Part shown: piece after piece, positions 1 through 8,013 of the stretch
Position numbering within the stretch: the stretch's first letter is position 1
How the letters are laid out: each line of letters opens with the position of its first letter
DNA from: Streptomyces xinghaiensis S187
GTDB lineage: Bacteria; Actinomycetota; Actinomycetes; Streptomycetales; Streptomycetaceae
NCBI RefSeq assembly: GCF_000220705.2
Contig: NZ_CP023202.1
Location: 5,424,501-5,488,500, forward strand
Length of the DNA: 64,000 bases
Direction: 5' to 3'
Program-made: the position numbers and the translations under genes
The notes under the pieces: model-generated
What the model saw: only the letters and a program-made list of their open reading frames with translations
What the model was told of the DNA's origin: nothing
The model's database searches: none

Positions 1-323
1 ATGAGGCCCCAGACGGAGTTCCAGGCGGCGGCCAGCGCCAGCCCGGTACCCCACTCGCCGAGGGACAGCCCGAGGACCTTGCGGCCCTGCGGCTGGAAAC
101 GGCCCGCGATCAGCAGACCCGTCGCGATCAGGCCGAGCAGGAAGACTGCGGGCAGGACCAGCAACAGCCGGTCGACGTCCCAGGCGTTGGGCAGGTCCTT
201 CACCTGGTCGCAGAACTCGCCTTCGCAGTCCACGGAGTAGTAATTCAGGAACGAGGCGATGAACAGCAACACCGCTGCTCCGATCACCACGCCGTCGCCT
301 CGAGTGAGGGAGCGGATGTTCAC
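1..323 (-). CDS. Integral membrane protein, C-terminus outside the window (partial)
   Basis: The reading frame starts at a GTG (321-323) and runs off the left edge, so only about 107 residues are visible. An AAGGA Shine-Dalgarno lies about 7 bases upstream. The N-terminus (NIRSLTRGDGVVIGAAVLLF) leads into a hydrophobic segment at about residues 12-28. A short Cys-containing outer loop (DCEGEFCDQ) follows, then a second hydrophobic segment near residues 52-70 and a third starting near 90. This is the pattern of a small multi-pass membrane protein with no catalytic motif. I do not recognise a function. The two cysteines could form a disulfide outside the membrane, which is inference. Confidence 0.75.
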   Translation of the reverse strand, partial: MNIRSLTRGDGVVIGAAVLLFIASFLNYYSVDCEGEFCDQVKDLPNAWDVDRLLLVLPAVFLLGLIATGLLIAGRFQPQGRKVLGLSLGEWGTGLALAAAWNSVWGL

Positions 324-559
324 GTAAGGTCCTTCGTCGTCTCGTGAGTGTGGTTGCTGCCGCCGGTGCGCGGGTGGCCTGGCGCGGGGGTGGCCCCCCA
401 TCGTACGGACGGACAAATCGCCCTGTGGTGCGGGGTGTGACAGCGGGTCACCATGACGTTCGCTTCCCCCCGCTTTCCCCGTTTCCTCCCCCGTTTCCCC
501 GTTCGGCCCGGCTCTCCCCCTTCTTCAGGGCGGCCGGGGAGGGCCATGGGCGGTGCCGT

Positions 560-1507
560 TCACGTCGTCAGGAAGGACTCCACGCCGTCCGCGATCCCCC
601 GGGCCGCGCGCCCGCGCCACCGCGCGCTGGTGAACTGTTCGGCGTCGCGCGCGTTCCGCATGTTGCCGCACTCGACGAACACCTTGGGGACCGTGGAGAG
701 GTTGAGCCCGCCGAGGTCGGAGCGTACATCCAAGCCGCTGCCGCCGCCGAGGTAATCCGCGGGCCGGAAACCGGTCTCCCGGGCGTATGCGCCGGCGACG
801 CGCTCGCCCAGTTCGCGGGAGGGCTTCGTGATCGCGGCGGTGTCCGCCCGGCCTTCCCGGACCCGGCCCGGGAGGATCACATGGAAGCCCCGGGCGCCTG
901 CCGGGGCGCCGTCGGCGTGGACGGAGACGACGGCGTCGGCGCCCGCCTCGTTGCCGATCTCGGCGCGCTCGTCGATACAGGGTCCGTACGGGCGGTCGCC
1001 GTCCTGGGTCAGCACGACCTCGGCGCCGCGCTGTTCGAGCAGCGTGCGGATTCTGCGCGCGACGTCGAGGGTGAACTCGGCCTCGGCGTAACCGGAGCCG
1101 GTGGCCGTCCCGGTGGTGTCGCACTCCTTGCGGTGGGTGCCGATGTCGACGGTCCGGGCGATCTCGCGCGGGTGGTCGCGGTTGCCCGGGTTGTGCCCGG
1201 GGTCGATGACGACGACCTTGCCGGCCAGCGGCCCGTCCCGGTCACCGGCACCGCCACCGGCGCCGTTCCCGCCGCTCGCCGAGGGCGCCGGTGCCCCCGG
1301 GCCGGGCTCCGCGGACGGCGCCGGGGAGACCCCGCCGTGCGGCCGCCCCGCCGGCGCGCCGCTCCCGCGGCCGCCCTCGACCGGGCCGCCGGCCGCCGAC
1401 TGCCAGACCAGCCATCCGGCCACACCGGCGGGCACCAGCACGGACAGCCCGATCAGCGCACGGCGGCGGGCCCGGCGGGGCCGTGCGAAAGAGTTGCCGT
1501 TCGACAC
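560..1507 (-). CDS. N-acetylmuramoyl-L-alanine amidase, membrane-anchored or secreted (Amidase_3)
   Basis: The 315-residue product has a basic N-terminus and one hydrophobic segment at about residues 16-34. A Gly/Pro/Ser-rich linker runs to about residue 90, followed by a zinc amidase domain. Family hallmarks are visible: IDPGHNPGN (first zinc His), a Glu in AEAEFTLDVA, VSVHADGA (second His) and a C-terminal Glu in VFVECGNM. Such enzymes cleave the amide bond between N-acetylmuramic acid and the stem peptide. The linker suggests the domain works in the wall, held at or released from the membrane. The GTG start at 1507 sits 23 bases after the stop of the upstream methyltransferase gene, so the two are probably co-transcribed. 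Confidence 0.88.
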   Translation of the reverse strand: MSNGNSFARPRRARRRALIGLSVLVPAGVAGWLVWQSAAGGPVEGGRGSGAPAGRPHGGVSPAPSAEPGPGAPAPSASGGNGAGGGAGDRDGPLAGKVVVIDPGHNPGNRDHPREIARTVDIGTHRKECDTTGTATGSGYAEAEFTLDVARRIRTLLEQRGAEVVLTQDGDRPYGPCIDERAEIGNEAGADAVVSVHADGAPAGARGFHVILPGRVREGRADTAAITKPSRELGERVAGAYARETGFRPADYLGGGSGLDVRSDLGGLNLSTVPKVFVECGNMRNARDAEQFTSARWRGRAARGIADGVESFLTT

Positions 1508-1530
1508 GTCGGCGATGCTATCGGCGGGGG

Positions 1531-2199
1531 TCAGCTCTCCGCGCCCGTACGGCGCAGCACGTGCAGGGAGCCGGTGGCCGACACCTCGGTGAAGTCCCCG
1601 GACTCCAGGGCACGGCGGTAGATCCGGTACGGGGCCTGGCCGCCGTCCGCCGGATCGGCGAAGACGTCGTGGATGAGCAGCAGCCCGCCGGGCGCCAGAT
1701 GCGGGGTCCAGCCCTCGTAGTCCGCGGTCGCGTGCTCGTCGGTGTGGCCCCCGTCGACGAAGACCAGGCCGAGCGGCCGGCCCCAGACCCGCGCCACCTG
1801 CGGCGAGCGGCCCACGATCGCGACGACGTGCTCCTCCAGCCCGGCGGCGTGCAGGGTGCGGCGGAAGACGGGAAGGGTGTCCATCCGGCCCACCTCCGGG
1901 TCCACCAGGCCGGCGTCGTGGTACTCCCAGCCGGGCTGCTGCTCCTCCGAGCCGCGGTGGTGGTCCACGGTCACGGCGACGGTGCCGGCGCCCCGGGCGG
2001 CGGCGGCCAGCAGGATCGTGGACCGGCCGCAGTAGGTGCCGACCTCCAGCAGCGGCAGCCCGAGCCCGGCCGCCTCCACGGCGGCGGCGTACAGGGCGAG
2101 CCCCTCGTCGGCGGGCATGAAGCCCTTGGCCGCCTCGAACGCGGCCAGCACCTCCGGGGCGGGCCGGGCGGTTGTCGCCTGCTGGGGCTGGGGGGCCAT
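1531..2199 (-). CDS. Class I SAM-dependent methyltransferase (Methyltransf_24-like)
   Basis: The 222-residue product carries the Rossmann motif I (LLEVGTYCGRSTILLA) that binds S-adenosylmethionine. Later it has GLVFVDGGHTDEHATADYEGW and GGLLLIHDVFADP, typical of class I methyltransferases of the cephalosporin-hydroxylase / Methyltransf_24 type. The Asp and His of VDGGH are often metal or substrate ligands in this group. The ATG at 2199 has AAGGAC 6-7 bases upstream. It is first in a probable operon with the amidase downstream. The substrate cannot be told from sequence. Confidence 0.8.
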   Translation of the reverse strand: MAPQPQQATTARPAPEVLAAFEAAKGFMPADEGLALYAAAVEAAGLGLPLLEVGTYCGRSTILLAAAARGAGTVAVTVDHHRGSEEQQPGWEYHDAGLVDPEVGRMDTLPVFRRTLHAAGLEEHVVAIVGRSPQVARVWGRPLGLVFVDGGHTDEHATADYEGWTPHLAPGGLLLIHDVFADPADGGQAPYRIYRRALESGDFTEVSATGSLHVLRRTGAES

Positions 2200-2653
2200 G
2201 GCTGTCCTTCTCGTCGCTGGTCGGCGGGGCGGTCCGTGTGGCCGGCCGGGGCGGCGGCGGGACGGGCCGCACACGGCCCGGCCGCCGTTCCGGGGCAGGT
2301 CTCTCCTCCGCTACCGGGGCACCCGGCCGCCCGGGAGCGGCGGGCGGAGCCGGCGGAGACCCCCATGCTGCCCGACGGCCCGCGCCGGAACACGGGCGGG
2401 GGCGGCGTACGGGGGAGCGGGCGGGACCGCTGCCCCGAGACCGGCTCATTCGCCGCGTCCGGACCGGGCAGGGGCCGCCTTGCCCGGGATCCCGTCCGGC
2501 CGGGCCGGCCGGGACGGGGCCGGCCGGAGAGGGGCCGGGCGGGCCGCTCGTAGGGTGGGGCCGCCCCGGACGGCCCGGTGCGGGGTGCGGAAGCGGCGCC
2601 GGCAGCCGCCCGCCCCGTCACGGAACGCCGGCAGAGTGAGGAAGTGGTACGCC
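2200..2653. other. Intergenic region between divergent genes, possible promoter for the SDR gene
   Basis: These 454 bases separate the methyltransferase start (minus) from the SDR start (plus). I see no convincing coding sequence. A TAGGGT hexamer at 2551-2556 fits the Streptomyces -10 consensus TAGRRT and lies about 100 bases upstream of the SDR start. No clear -35 was found, so this is only a candidate. Confidence 0.4.
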
Positions 2654-3559
2654 ATGACCGCCGCAAACCCCCCGGCCGCGAACCCCGGTCCCGGAGGGGT
2701 CCCCACCCCGGGCCCGGGGACGAACGGCATCGCTGACGCGCGGCCCGCCCCCGCGACCGGACCCGCAGCCCCCGCTGCCCCGTCCGCCGTGCCGCCGTTC
2801 CCGGCCCGGGGGCGCCGGGTGTTGGTGACCGGTGCCTCGCGCGGACTCGGCCGGGCGCTCGCCCGGGTGTTCGCGGCGAACGGCGACCGGGTCGCCGTGC
2901 ACTACGGGACGCGGCGCGCGGAGGCGGAGCGGACCCTCGCCGCTCTCGACGGGGACGGCCACGCGCTGCTGGGCGCCGACCTCTCGGACCCCGGCGCGGC
3001 GGCCGGGCTGGCCGACGCGGCCCGCGAGGCACTGGGCGGCCTCGACGTCCTCGTCAACAACGCGGCCGTCAACACCCCCCACCCGCCCGCCTCTACCGGC
3101 TTCACCGCATGGGCGGAGGCGTGGCGCCGCCATGTGGACGTCAACCTGCTCGCCACCGCCCATGTCTCCCACAGCGCCGCGCGGTGGATGATCGAGCAGG
3201 GCACGGGCGGACGGATCGTCAACATCGGGTCGCGGGGAGCCTTCCGCGGCGAACCCGACCACCCGGCGTACGGGGCGACGAAGGCCGCGGTGCACGCGCT
3301 CGGCCAGTCCCTGGCGGTGGCGCTCGCCCCGTACGGCATCGCGGTCGCCTCGGTGGCGCCCGGGTTCATCGGCACGGAACGGGTCGCGCACCGGCTGACC
3401 GGCCCGGAGGGCGCGGCGATCCTCGCCCAGAGCCCGTACGGCCGGGTCGCGGACCCGGACGAGATCGCGGCGGCGGTCCGCTGGCTGGCCTCTCCCGAGG
3501 CGGAATGGTCCTCGGGCACGGTGCTGGACCTCAACGGCGCCTCCTACCTGCGCACCTGA
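2654..3559 (+). CDS. SDR family NAD(P)-dependent oxidoreductase
   Basis: The 301-residue product is a classical short-chain dehydrogenase. It shows the cofactor motif VLVTGASRGLGRAL (TGxxxGxG), the VNNAAVN (NNAG-like) motif, a Ser in NIGSRGAFRG, and the catalytic YGATK (YxxxK). The C-terminal region GFIGTERVAHRLTG and DLNGASYLRT is usual for the family. The first 55 residues are a Pro/Ala/Gly-rich extension not normally found, so the start is uncertain. The ATG at 2654 is supported by GAGGAAG about 10 bases upstream. The substrate is unknown. Confidence 0.85.
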   Translation: MTAANPPAANPGPGGVPTPGPGTNGIADARPAPATGPAAPAAPSAVPPFPARGRRVLVTGASRGLGRALARVFAANGDRVAVHYGTRRAEAERTLAALDGDGHALLGADLSDPGAAAGLADAAREALGGLDVLVNNAAVNTPHPPASTGFTAWAEAWRRHVDVNLLATAHVSHSAARWMIEQGTGGRIVNIGSRGAFRGEPDHPAYGATKAAVHALGQSLAVALAPYGIAVASVAPGFIGTERVAHRLTGPEGAAILAQSPYGRVADPDEIAAAVRWLASPEAEWSSGTVLDLNGASYLRT

Positions 3560-3790
3560 GGAGCCGGCCGGTCCGCGGACCCCAACGGCGGCCGGTGTGG
3601 TGAACCCGCCGGCCACGGACGACGCCGGCCGTCGCGGCGCGGGGCCGGTGTCTCCGCGGCCCGCGGGCCCGTGCGGGGTCGGCTCGGCGAGCTCGTGCTG
3701 CGAGCCGGAGAGTTCGGCCCGGTGAGAACCGGGCACCGCCGGGCCTGCGTCCTCCCTCACGACCAGCCCCCCACGCACGGGAGAACGATC

Positions 3791-4081
3791 GTGACCGACA
3801 AGGACGTTGAGCGGACCGGCGAGCGGGTCCACCCCGTGGAGCCCTGGTGGGCGGGGACGGGGACGTGGGGGGCTGCCGCACTGATCGTCGTGGGGGGCGT
3901 CGCCGCGGGGTGGGTCTTCCTCGGCCTGCCCGGAACCTCGGACGAGGTGGCGCAGGGCTACCTCCAGGCCGCCAGGGTCATCGCCGTCGGCTCGGTGATC
4001 GCGGGATGCGCCCTGCTGGGCCGCCGCCGCGCCCGTGCCGGGGCGGGGGCGGGGGAAGCGAACGAGCGGGAAAGCCCGTGA
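3791..4081 (+). CDS. Small two-span membrane protein, function unknown
   Basis: The 96-residue product starts at GTG 3791 with GGGAG seven bases upstream. A charged N-terminus is followed by two hydrophobic helices (GAAALIVVGGVAAGWVFLGL and ARVIAVGSVIAGCALLG) and a short Arg/Ala/Gly-rich tail. The arrangement is a hairpin membrane protein. I do not recognise a family. The gap of 231 bases to the SDR gene suggests its own promoter. Confidence 0.65.
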   Translation: MTDKDVERTGERVHPVEPWWAGTGTWGAAALIVVGGVAAGWVFLGLPGTSDEVAQGYLQAARVIAVGSVIAGCALLGRRRARAGAGAGEANERESP

Positions 4082-4318
4082 CGCCACTGGTCGCTTGCCG
4101 TTCCCGGAACCCGCCCGGCGGCCGTGTGACGGGCGGGTGCGGGCGGCGGGGACGCGCGGGGGCGCGGACGGGCGCGGCGCGGACGGCAGCAACGGCGTCC
4201 CCTGCTCCCCGGCGCCCGGCTCCCTGCCGGTGGCCGCCGGGAATCCGCCCCGGACGCGGCTGTGGCCGCCGGGGTCGGCCGGCGGCCACAGCCGTACGGT
4301 TTCTGCCGGAAGGACCGG

Positions 4319-4480
4319 TCAGGCGTCGCGTTCCGGCGCCGGGCGGCGGTGCCTGCCGCGTGCGGGGGCCGTGGCGTCCTCGGACGCGGCCGGTCCCCGG
4401 TGCTTCCCCGAGCCGGAGGAGATCTGGACGGTTCCGGTGCGCGGACGGGCCGCGACGGTCTCGGTCTGTGTTTCGGACAT
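4319..4480 (-). CDS. Small basic protein with KHRG and GRHRRP motifs (53 aa)
   Basis: This short frame starts at ATG 4480, downstream of a GGGGTGAAG purine run, and stops at 4319. The translation begins MSETQTETV and contains SGSGKHRGPAA and, about ten residues later, ARGRHRRPAP. The two similar basic motifs resemble small Streptomyces proteins that I recall only loosely. There is no signal peptide or membrane segment. Support is the ATG, the possible ribosome-binding site, the internal pseudo-repeat, and its position in an otherwise empty gap. Confidence is moderate because the frame is short in GC-rich DNA. Confidence 0.5.
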   Translation of the reverse strand: MSETQTETVAARPRTGTVQISSGSGKHRGPAASEDATAPARGRHRRPAPERDA

Positions 4481-4618
4481 GTCGGTACTTCACCCCGTTG
4501 ACTGACTGTGTGCTGTGTCCGGGGCCCGCGACCGCGACCACGGCATGAGGCGCCTGCCGGTCATGCCAAGTCCCCTGTGGCACACCGGTCGTGGACGGGC
4601 GCCGACCCCCACCGGAGT

Positions 4619-6136
4619 TTATCCCGGACCCCTGTCATGGACTCGCCCGGAGGTGCCGGGACACGCCGCCGGCATCTCCCGCAGGGGGACCGGGCGCGGG
4701 ACGGACGGGGTCCGGCTGGGGGAGGGCCCAACGGGCTGTGACGACAAGCTTGTCGGCCGGTCGCCGGCGCCCGGTCCGCCGCCCCCTCCGCCGGTCGGCG
4801 GTGCCGGCTCTCCCGGCGGCGGGCCGGCCGCTCCGGCCGGTGGCGCGCCCGGTGACGTGCCCGGTGGCGCGCCCGCTCCGGGCAAGGTGTCCGAAGCCTT
4901 CGCCGCAGCCGCCCGGAGGTCCCTCCGCGAGATCATCCGGAAGGCCATCCGGGGCACCCGGGCCGGGCGGAGGAGCGGTGCGGTGGCGGGCAGGGGCATC
5001 CGGCCCAGACCGCAGGGCACGTCAGCCGTGGCGTACGGCAGCCGGAGTTCACCCTCCGCCGTCCACAGCCCGGTGCCCGCCAGCCAGCCCCGCGGCGCCG
5101 TGAGCAGGCGCAGCCGACCCTCGGAGGGCCGCCACACGCCCACCCGGGGCCCGTCCGGGCCGTCGACCCGCAGGGCCACCCCGCAGTGCTCGGGCACCAG
5201 CGTCTGGCCGGGCTGCACCGCGAAGGGGACCGGCGCGGTGCCGGCCGCCGCGGCCGCTCCCCCGTCGCTTCCCGCACGGCCCGCCCCGCCGTCCCCGCCG
5301 GTGCCGTCCGCGGAGGCGCCGTCCGCGCGGGTGCCGCCGGGCGGCCGGGCCGGGCCGCCGGCCCCGTACAGCAGGGCACCGGGGAAGCGCGCCGGGCGGG
5401 CGCTGCCGAGCACGCCCCAGCCCAGCCGGTCGTGCCCCGGCGCGTTCGACCGCAGCAGCAGCAGACCGCTGTCCGGGTCGGCGAGCAGCAGCCGGTCGTC
5501 GCTGTCCTCCGTGATCCGGAGCAGCGGGCTCGTCTCGCCGCCGTGCCGCAGCTGGACGGTGATCGTCTTGGTGCGGCCGTCGACCGTCCGGTCCAGGGCC
5601 AGCAGGTGGCCGTCACGGTCGAGCCAGGCGCCGCCCGAGCAGTGGCCGGGGATCTCGGTGACGCGCTCCGGCCCGGCGGGTCCGCCGTGCACGCGCCACA
5701 GTTCCGTGGACCGTTCGCCGGGCGCCAGCGCGTAGGCGGTGACACCGTCGGGTGCGGGCGGGAGCAGCCGCAGCCGCTCGCGGCCGACCGAGCCGGCGGG
5801 CTGCTCGCCCGTGACGGGGCCGGCCGGGTAGAGCAGCGCGAGGGCGTGCCGCCCCTCCAGGCGGCGCCGGATCAGCACCCGCCCGTCCGCCAGCGGCAGT
5901 ACCTCGCTGCCCGGCTCCTCCGGGCGGACGCCGGGCAGCCGTACGGCGTAGGGCTCCGGGCCGTCCAGGGTCCACCGCTCCGCGAACAGGCCGCCGTCGG
6001 GGTCCGGCAGCAGCCGGGCGGCGTACGAGCCGTCCGCGGCGATGGTGAGCGCCGGGGCCTCCGCCGGGGCGGGAGCCGCGGGTCTTGCCGGTGCCGTGTC
6101 ATCGTCCACGGCGGTCTCCAGGACACAAGCCGTCAT
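4619..6136 (-). CDS. Uncharacterised protein with a beta-propeller-like region and low-complexity tail
   Basis: The 505-residue product starts at ATG 6136, preceded by a strong GGAGGTGACC site. The first 250 residues contain short repeated beta-strand-rich units (GSYAARLLPDPDGGLFAERW, DGRVLIRRRLEGRHALALLY), as expected of a propeller-like fold. A Gly/Ala-rich loop at about 270-295 is followed by another strand-rich stretch (QPGQTLVPEHCGVALRVDG). From about residue 395 the chain is Pro/Gly-rich and may be partly disordered. No enzyme motif is visible. There is no signal peptide, so it is probably cytoplasmic. The start is well supported; the end depends on frame only. Confidence 0.65.
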   Translation of the reverse strand: MTACVLETAVDDDTAPARPAAPAPAEAPALTIAADGSYAARLLPDPDGGLFAERWTLDGPEPYAVRLPGVRPEEPGSEVLPLADGRVLIRRRLEGRHALALLYPAGPVTGEQPAGSVGRERLRLLPPAPDGVTAYALAPGERSTELWRVHGGPAGPERVTEIPGHCSGGAWLDRDGHLLALDRTVDGRTKTITVQLRHGGETSPLLRITEDSDDRLLLADPDSGLLLLRSNAPGHDRLGWGVLGSARPARFPGALLYGAGGPARPPGGTRADGASADGTGGDGGAGRAGSDGGAAAAAGTAPVPFAVQPGQTLVPEHCGVALRVDGPDGPRVGVWRPSEGRLRLLTAPRGWLAGTGLWTAEGELRLPYATADVPCGLGRMPLPATAPLLRPARVPRMAFRMISRRDLRAAAAKASDTLPGAGAPPGTSPGAPPAGAAGPPPGEPAPPTGGGGGGPGAGDRPTSLSSQPVGPSPSRTPSVPRPVPLREMPAACPGTSGRVHDRGPG

Positions 6137-6380
6137 GCTCGGTCACCTCCGGTTACCGATACTGGGTTTCGTCCGCCGGAACAGCCCCACGGAGCCGGGG
6201 TGCTTCATGCGTACGGGTGGCGTTCCCCCGAACCGGCTGAGCGGAGGGGCACAGATGTGCTGCCGTCGCTCGCCGGTTGTGCGGATACCGGCCGGGCCCG
6301 GGGCGGCGGGGCACCGGCGGGTCCGCCGGGGGAGGGCCCGGGCAGGGGCCCGGGGCGGGTCCGCCGGGTCCGGGTGCGGG

Positions 6381-6386
6381 TAGCCT
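6381..6386 (+). promoter_or_regulatory. -10 element (TAGCCT) of a probable leaderless nif3-like transcript
   Basis: TAGCCT lies six bases upstream of GTG 6393, so transcription would begin at the start codon. No Shine-Dalgarno is present. This supports GTG 6393 over TTG 6387, which would fall upstream of the predicted transcription start. Confidence 0.5.
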
Positions 6387-6392
6387 TTGCCC

Positions 6393-7268
6393 GTGCCCGC
6401 ACTGTCTGAAGTCATCGCCGCGCTCGACGCCCTCTGGCCCCCCGGGCGGGCCGAGGAGTGGGACGCCGTCGGGACCGTCTGCGGAGACCCCGGCGCACCC
6501 GTCCGGCGCGTGCTGTTCGCCGTCGACCCGGTGCAGGAGGTCGCCGACGAGGCGGTACGGCTCGGCGCCGATCTGCTCGTCACCCACCACCCGCTCTATC
6601 TGCGCGGGACGACGACGGTCGCGGCCACCACCTTCAAGGGCCGCGTCGTGCACACCCTGATCCGCAACTCCGTGGCGCTGCATGTCGCCCACACCAACGC
6701 GGACCGCGCCGACCCCGGTGTCTCCGACGCCCTCGCCGGCGCGCTGGACCTGCGGATCACCGGTCCGCTCGTGCCCGATCCGTCCGACCCCGAGGGCCGC
6801 CGCGGCCTCGGCCGGATCTGCGAACTCGACGAGCCGGAGACCCTCGCCGAGCTCGCCGGCCGCGCCGCCGCCCGGCTGCCCGCCACCGCGCAGGGCATCC
6901 GGGTCGCCGGCGAGCCGGGCCGCGTGATCCGCACCGTCGCGGTCTGCGGCGGCTCCGGCGACAGCCTGTTCGCCGACGTGCGGCGCGCGGGCGCCGACGC
7001 CTACCTCACCGCCGACCTGCGGCACCACCCGGCGTCCGAGGCGCGCGAACACGCCCTGCACTCCGGGCGCGGACCGGCGCTGCTGGACGCCGCGCACTGG
7101 GCCACCGAGTGGCCGTGGACCGAGCAGGCCGCCGCCCAGCTCGACGAGATCTCCGACCGTCACGGGTGGGACCTGCGCACCCACGTCTCCCGTACGGTCA
7201 CCGACCCCTGGACCGCCCACGCGGCGTCCGCCGACCCCTTCACCGACATCCCGGGAGCCCCGAACTGA
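6393..7268 (+). CDS. Nif3-like dinuclear metal center protein (DUF34)
   Basis: The 291-residue product matches the Nif3/YbgI family, which forms hexamers with a two-metal site of uncertain function (GTP cyclohydrolase-I-type-2-like). Metal ligands expected in the family are visible: THHPLYLRG near residue 67 and VAHTNADRAD near 100, then a C-terminal HxxxE-type site in LDAAHWATEW. The start is taken as GTG 6393 (VPALSEVIAALDALWPP) because a -10 element sits just upstream. The stop codon overlaps the next start, giving a three-gene operon with the zinc-ribbon and RNase H genes. Confidence 0.88.
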   Translation: MPALSEVIAALDALWPPGRAEEWDAVGTVCGDPGAPVRRVLFAVDPVQEVADEAVRLGADLLVTHHPLYLRGTTTVAATTFKGRVVHTLIRNSVALHVAHTNADRADPGVSDALAGALDLRITGPLVPDPSDPEGRRGLGRICELDEPETLAELAGRAAARLPATAQGIRVAGEPGRVIRTVAVCGGSGDSLFADVRRAGADAYLTADLRHHPASEAREHALHSGRGPALLDAAHWATEWPWTEQAAAQLDEISDRHGWDLRTHVSRTVTDPWTAHAASADPFTDIPGAPN

Positions 7269-8008
7269 ACGCCGAGCCCGCCGACCAGATCCGCCTTCTC
7301 GACGTCCAGGCCCTCGACGTCCGGCTCTCGCAGCTCGCGCACAAGCGCCGGACGCTGCCCGAGCACGCCGAGATCCAGACCCTCGAAGCCGACCTCGCGC
7401 AGCTGCGCGACCTGCTGGTCGCCGCCCAGACCGAGGAGAGCGACACCGCCCGCGAGCAGACCAAGGCGGAGCAGGATGTCGACCAGGTGCGCCAGCGCGC
7501 CGCCCGGGACCAGCAGCGGCTCGACTCCGGCGCCGTCACCTCGCCCAGGGACCTGGAGAACCTCCAGCACGAGATCGTCTCGCTCGCCAAGCGCCAGGGC
7601 GACCTGGAGGACGTCGTCCTGGAGATCATGGAGCGCCGCGAGTCCGCGCAGGAGCGGGCCCGGGAACTGACCGGGCGCGTCGAGTCCGTGGAGGCCAAGC
7701 TCACCGACGCCGCCACCCGCCGGGACAACGCCGTGGCGGAGCTCGACCAGGAGGTCGCGAGCCTCACCAAGGAACGCGAGGTCGTCTCCGCCTCCGTACC
7801 GGCCGATCTGATGAAGCTCTACGAGAAGCTCCGCGTCCAGCAGGGCGGGGTCGGCGCGGCCCGGCTCCACCAGCGGCGCTGCGAGGGCTGCCGGCTGGAG
7901 CTCAACATCACCGAGGTCAACGACGTCCGCGCCGCGGCGCCCGACCAGGTGCTGCGCTGCGAGAACTGCGGCCGCATCCTGGTCCGTACGCCCGACTCGG
8001 GGCTGTAG
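7265..8008 (+). CDS. Coiled-coil protein with C-terminal C4 zinc ribbon (CTG start)
   Basis: The 247-residue product has a long Glu/Arg/Gln-rich region (about residues 10-180) with heptad character, then a zinc ribbon: RRCEGCRLEL and, about 20 residues later, LRCENCGRIL. Actinobacteria usually keep this protein between nif3 and the RNase H fusion; its role is not well defined. The family N-terminus (ADQIRLLDVQALDVRL) begins within about seven codons of the NIF3 stop. The only sensible start is CTG 7265, overlapping the NIF3 TGA as CTGA, with GGGAG at 7253-7257 exactly seven bases upstream. Confidence 0.85.
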   Translation: MNAEPADQIRLLDVQALDVRLSQLAHKRRTLPEHAEIQTLEADLAQLRDLLVAAQTEESDTAREQTKAEQDVDQVRQRAARDQQRLDSGAVTSPRDLENLQHEIVSLAKRQGDLEDVVLEIMERRESAQERARELTGRVESVEAKLTDAATRRDNAVAELDQEVASLTKEREVVSASVPADLMKLYEKLRVQQGGVGAARLHQRRCEGCRLELNITEVNDVRAAAPDQVLRCENCGRILVRTPDSGL

Positions 8009-8013
8009 GGGCG

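Noticed and set aside
560..2449. 629-codon minus frame extending upstream of the amidase
   Set aside because: The upstream part overlaps the methyltransferase gene in a different frame. The amidase starts naturally at GTG 1507.
2446..2730. Minus-strand 94-codon frame over the SDR start
   Set aside because: It is antisense to a well-supported gene start and rich in Pro/Gly/Ala without a ribosome-binding site.
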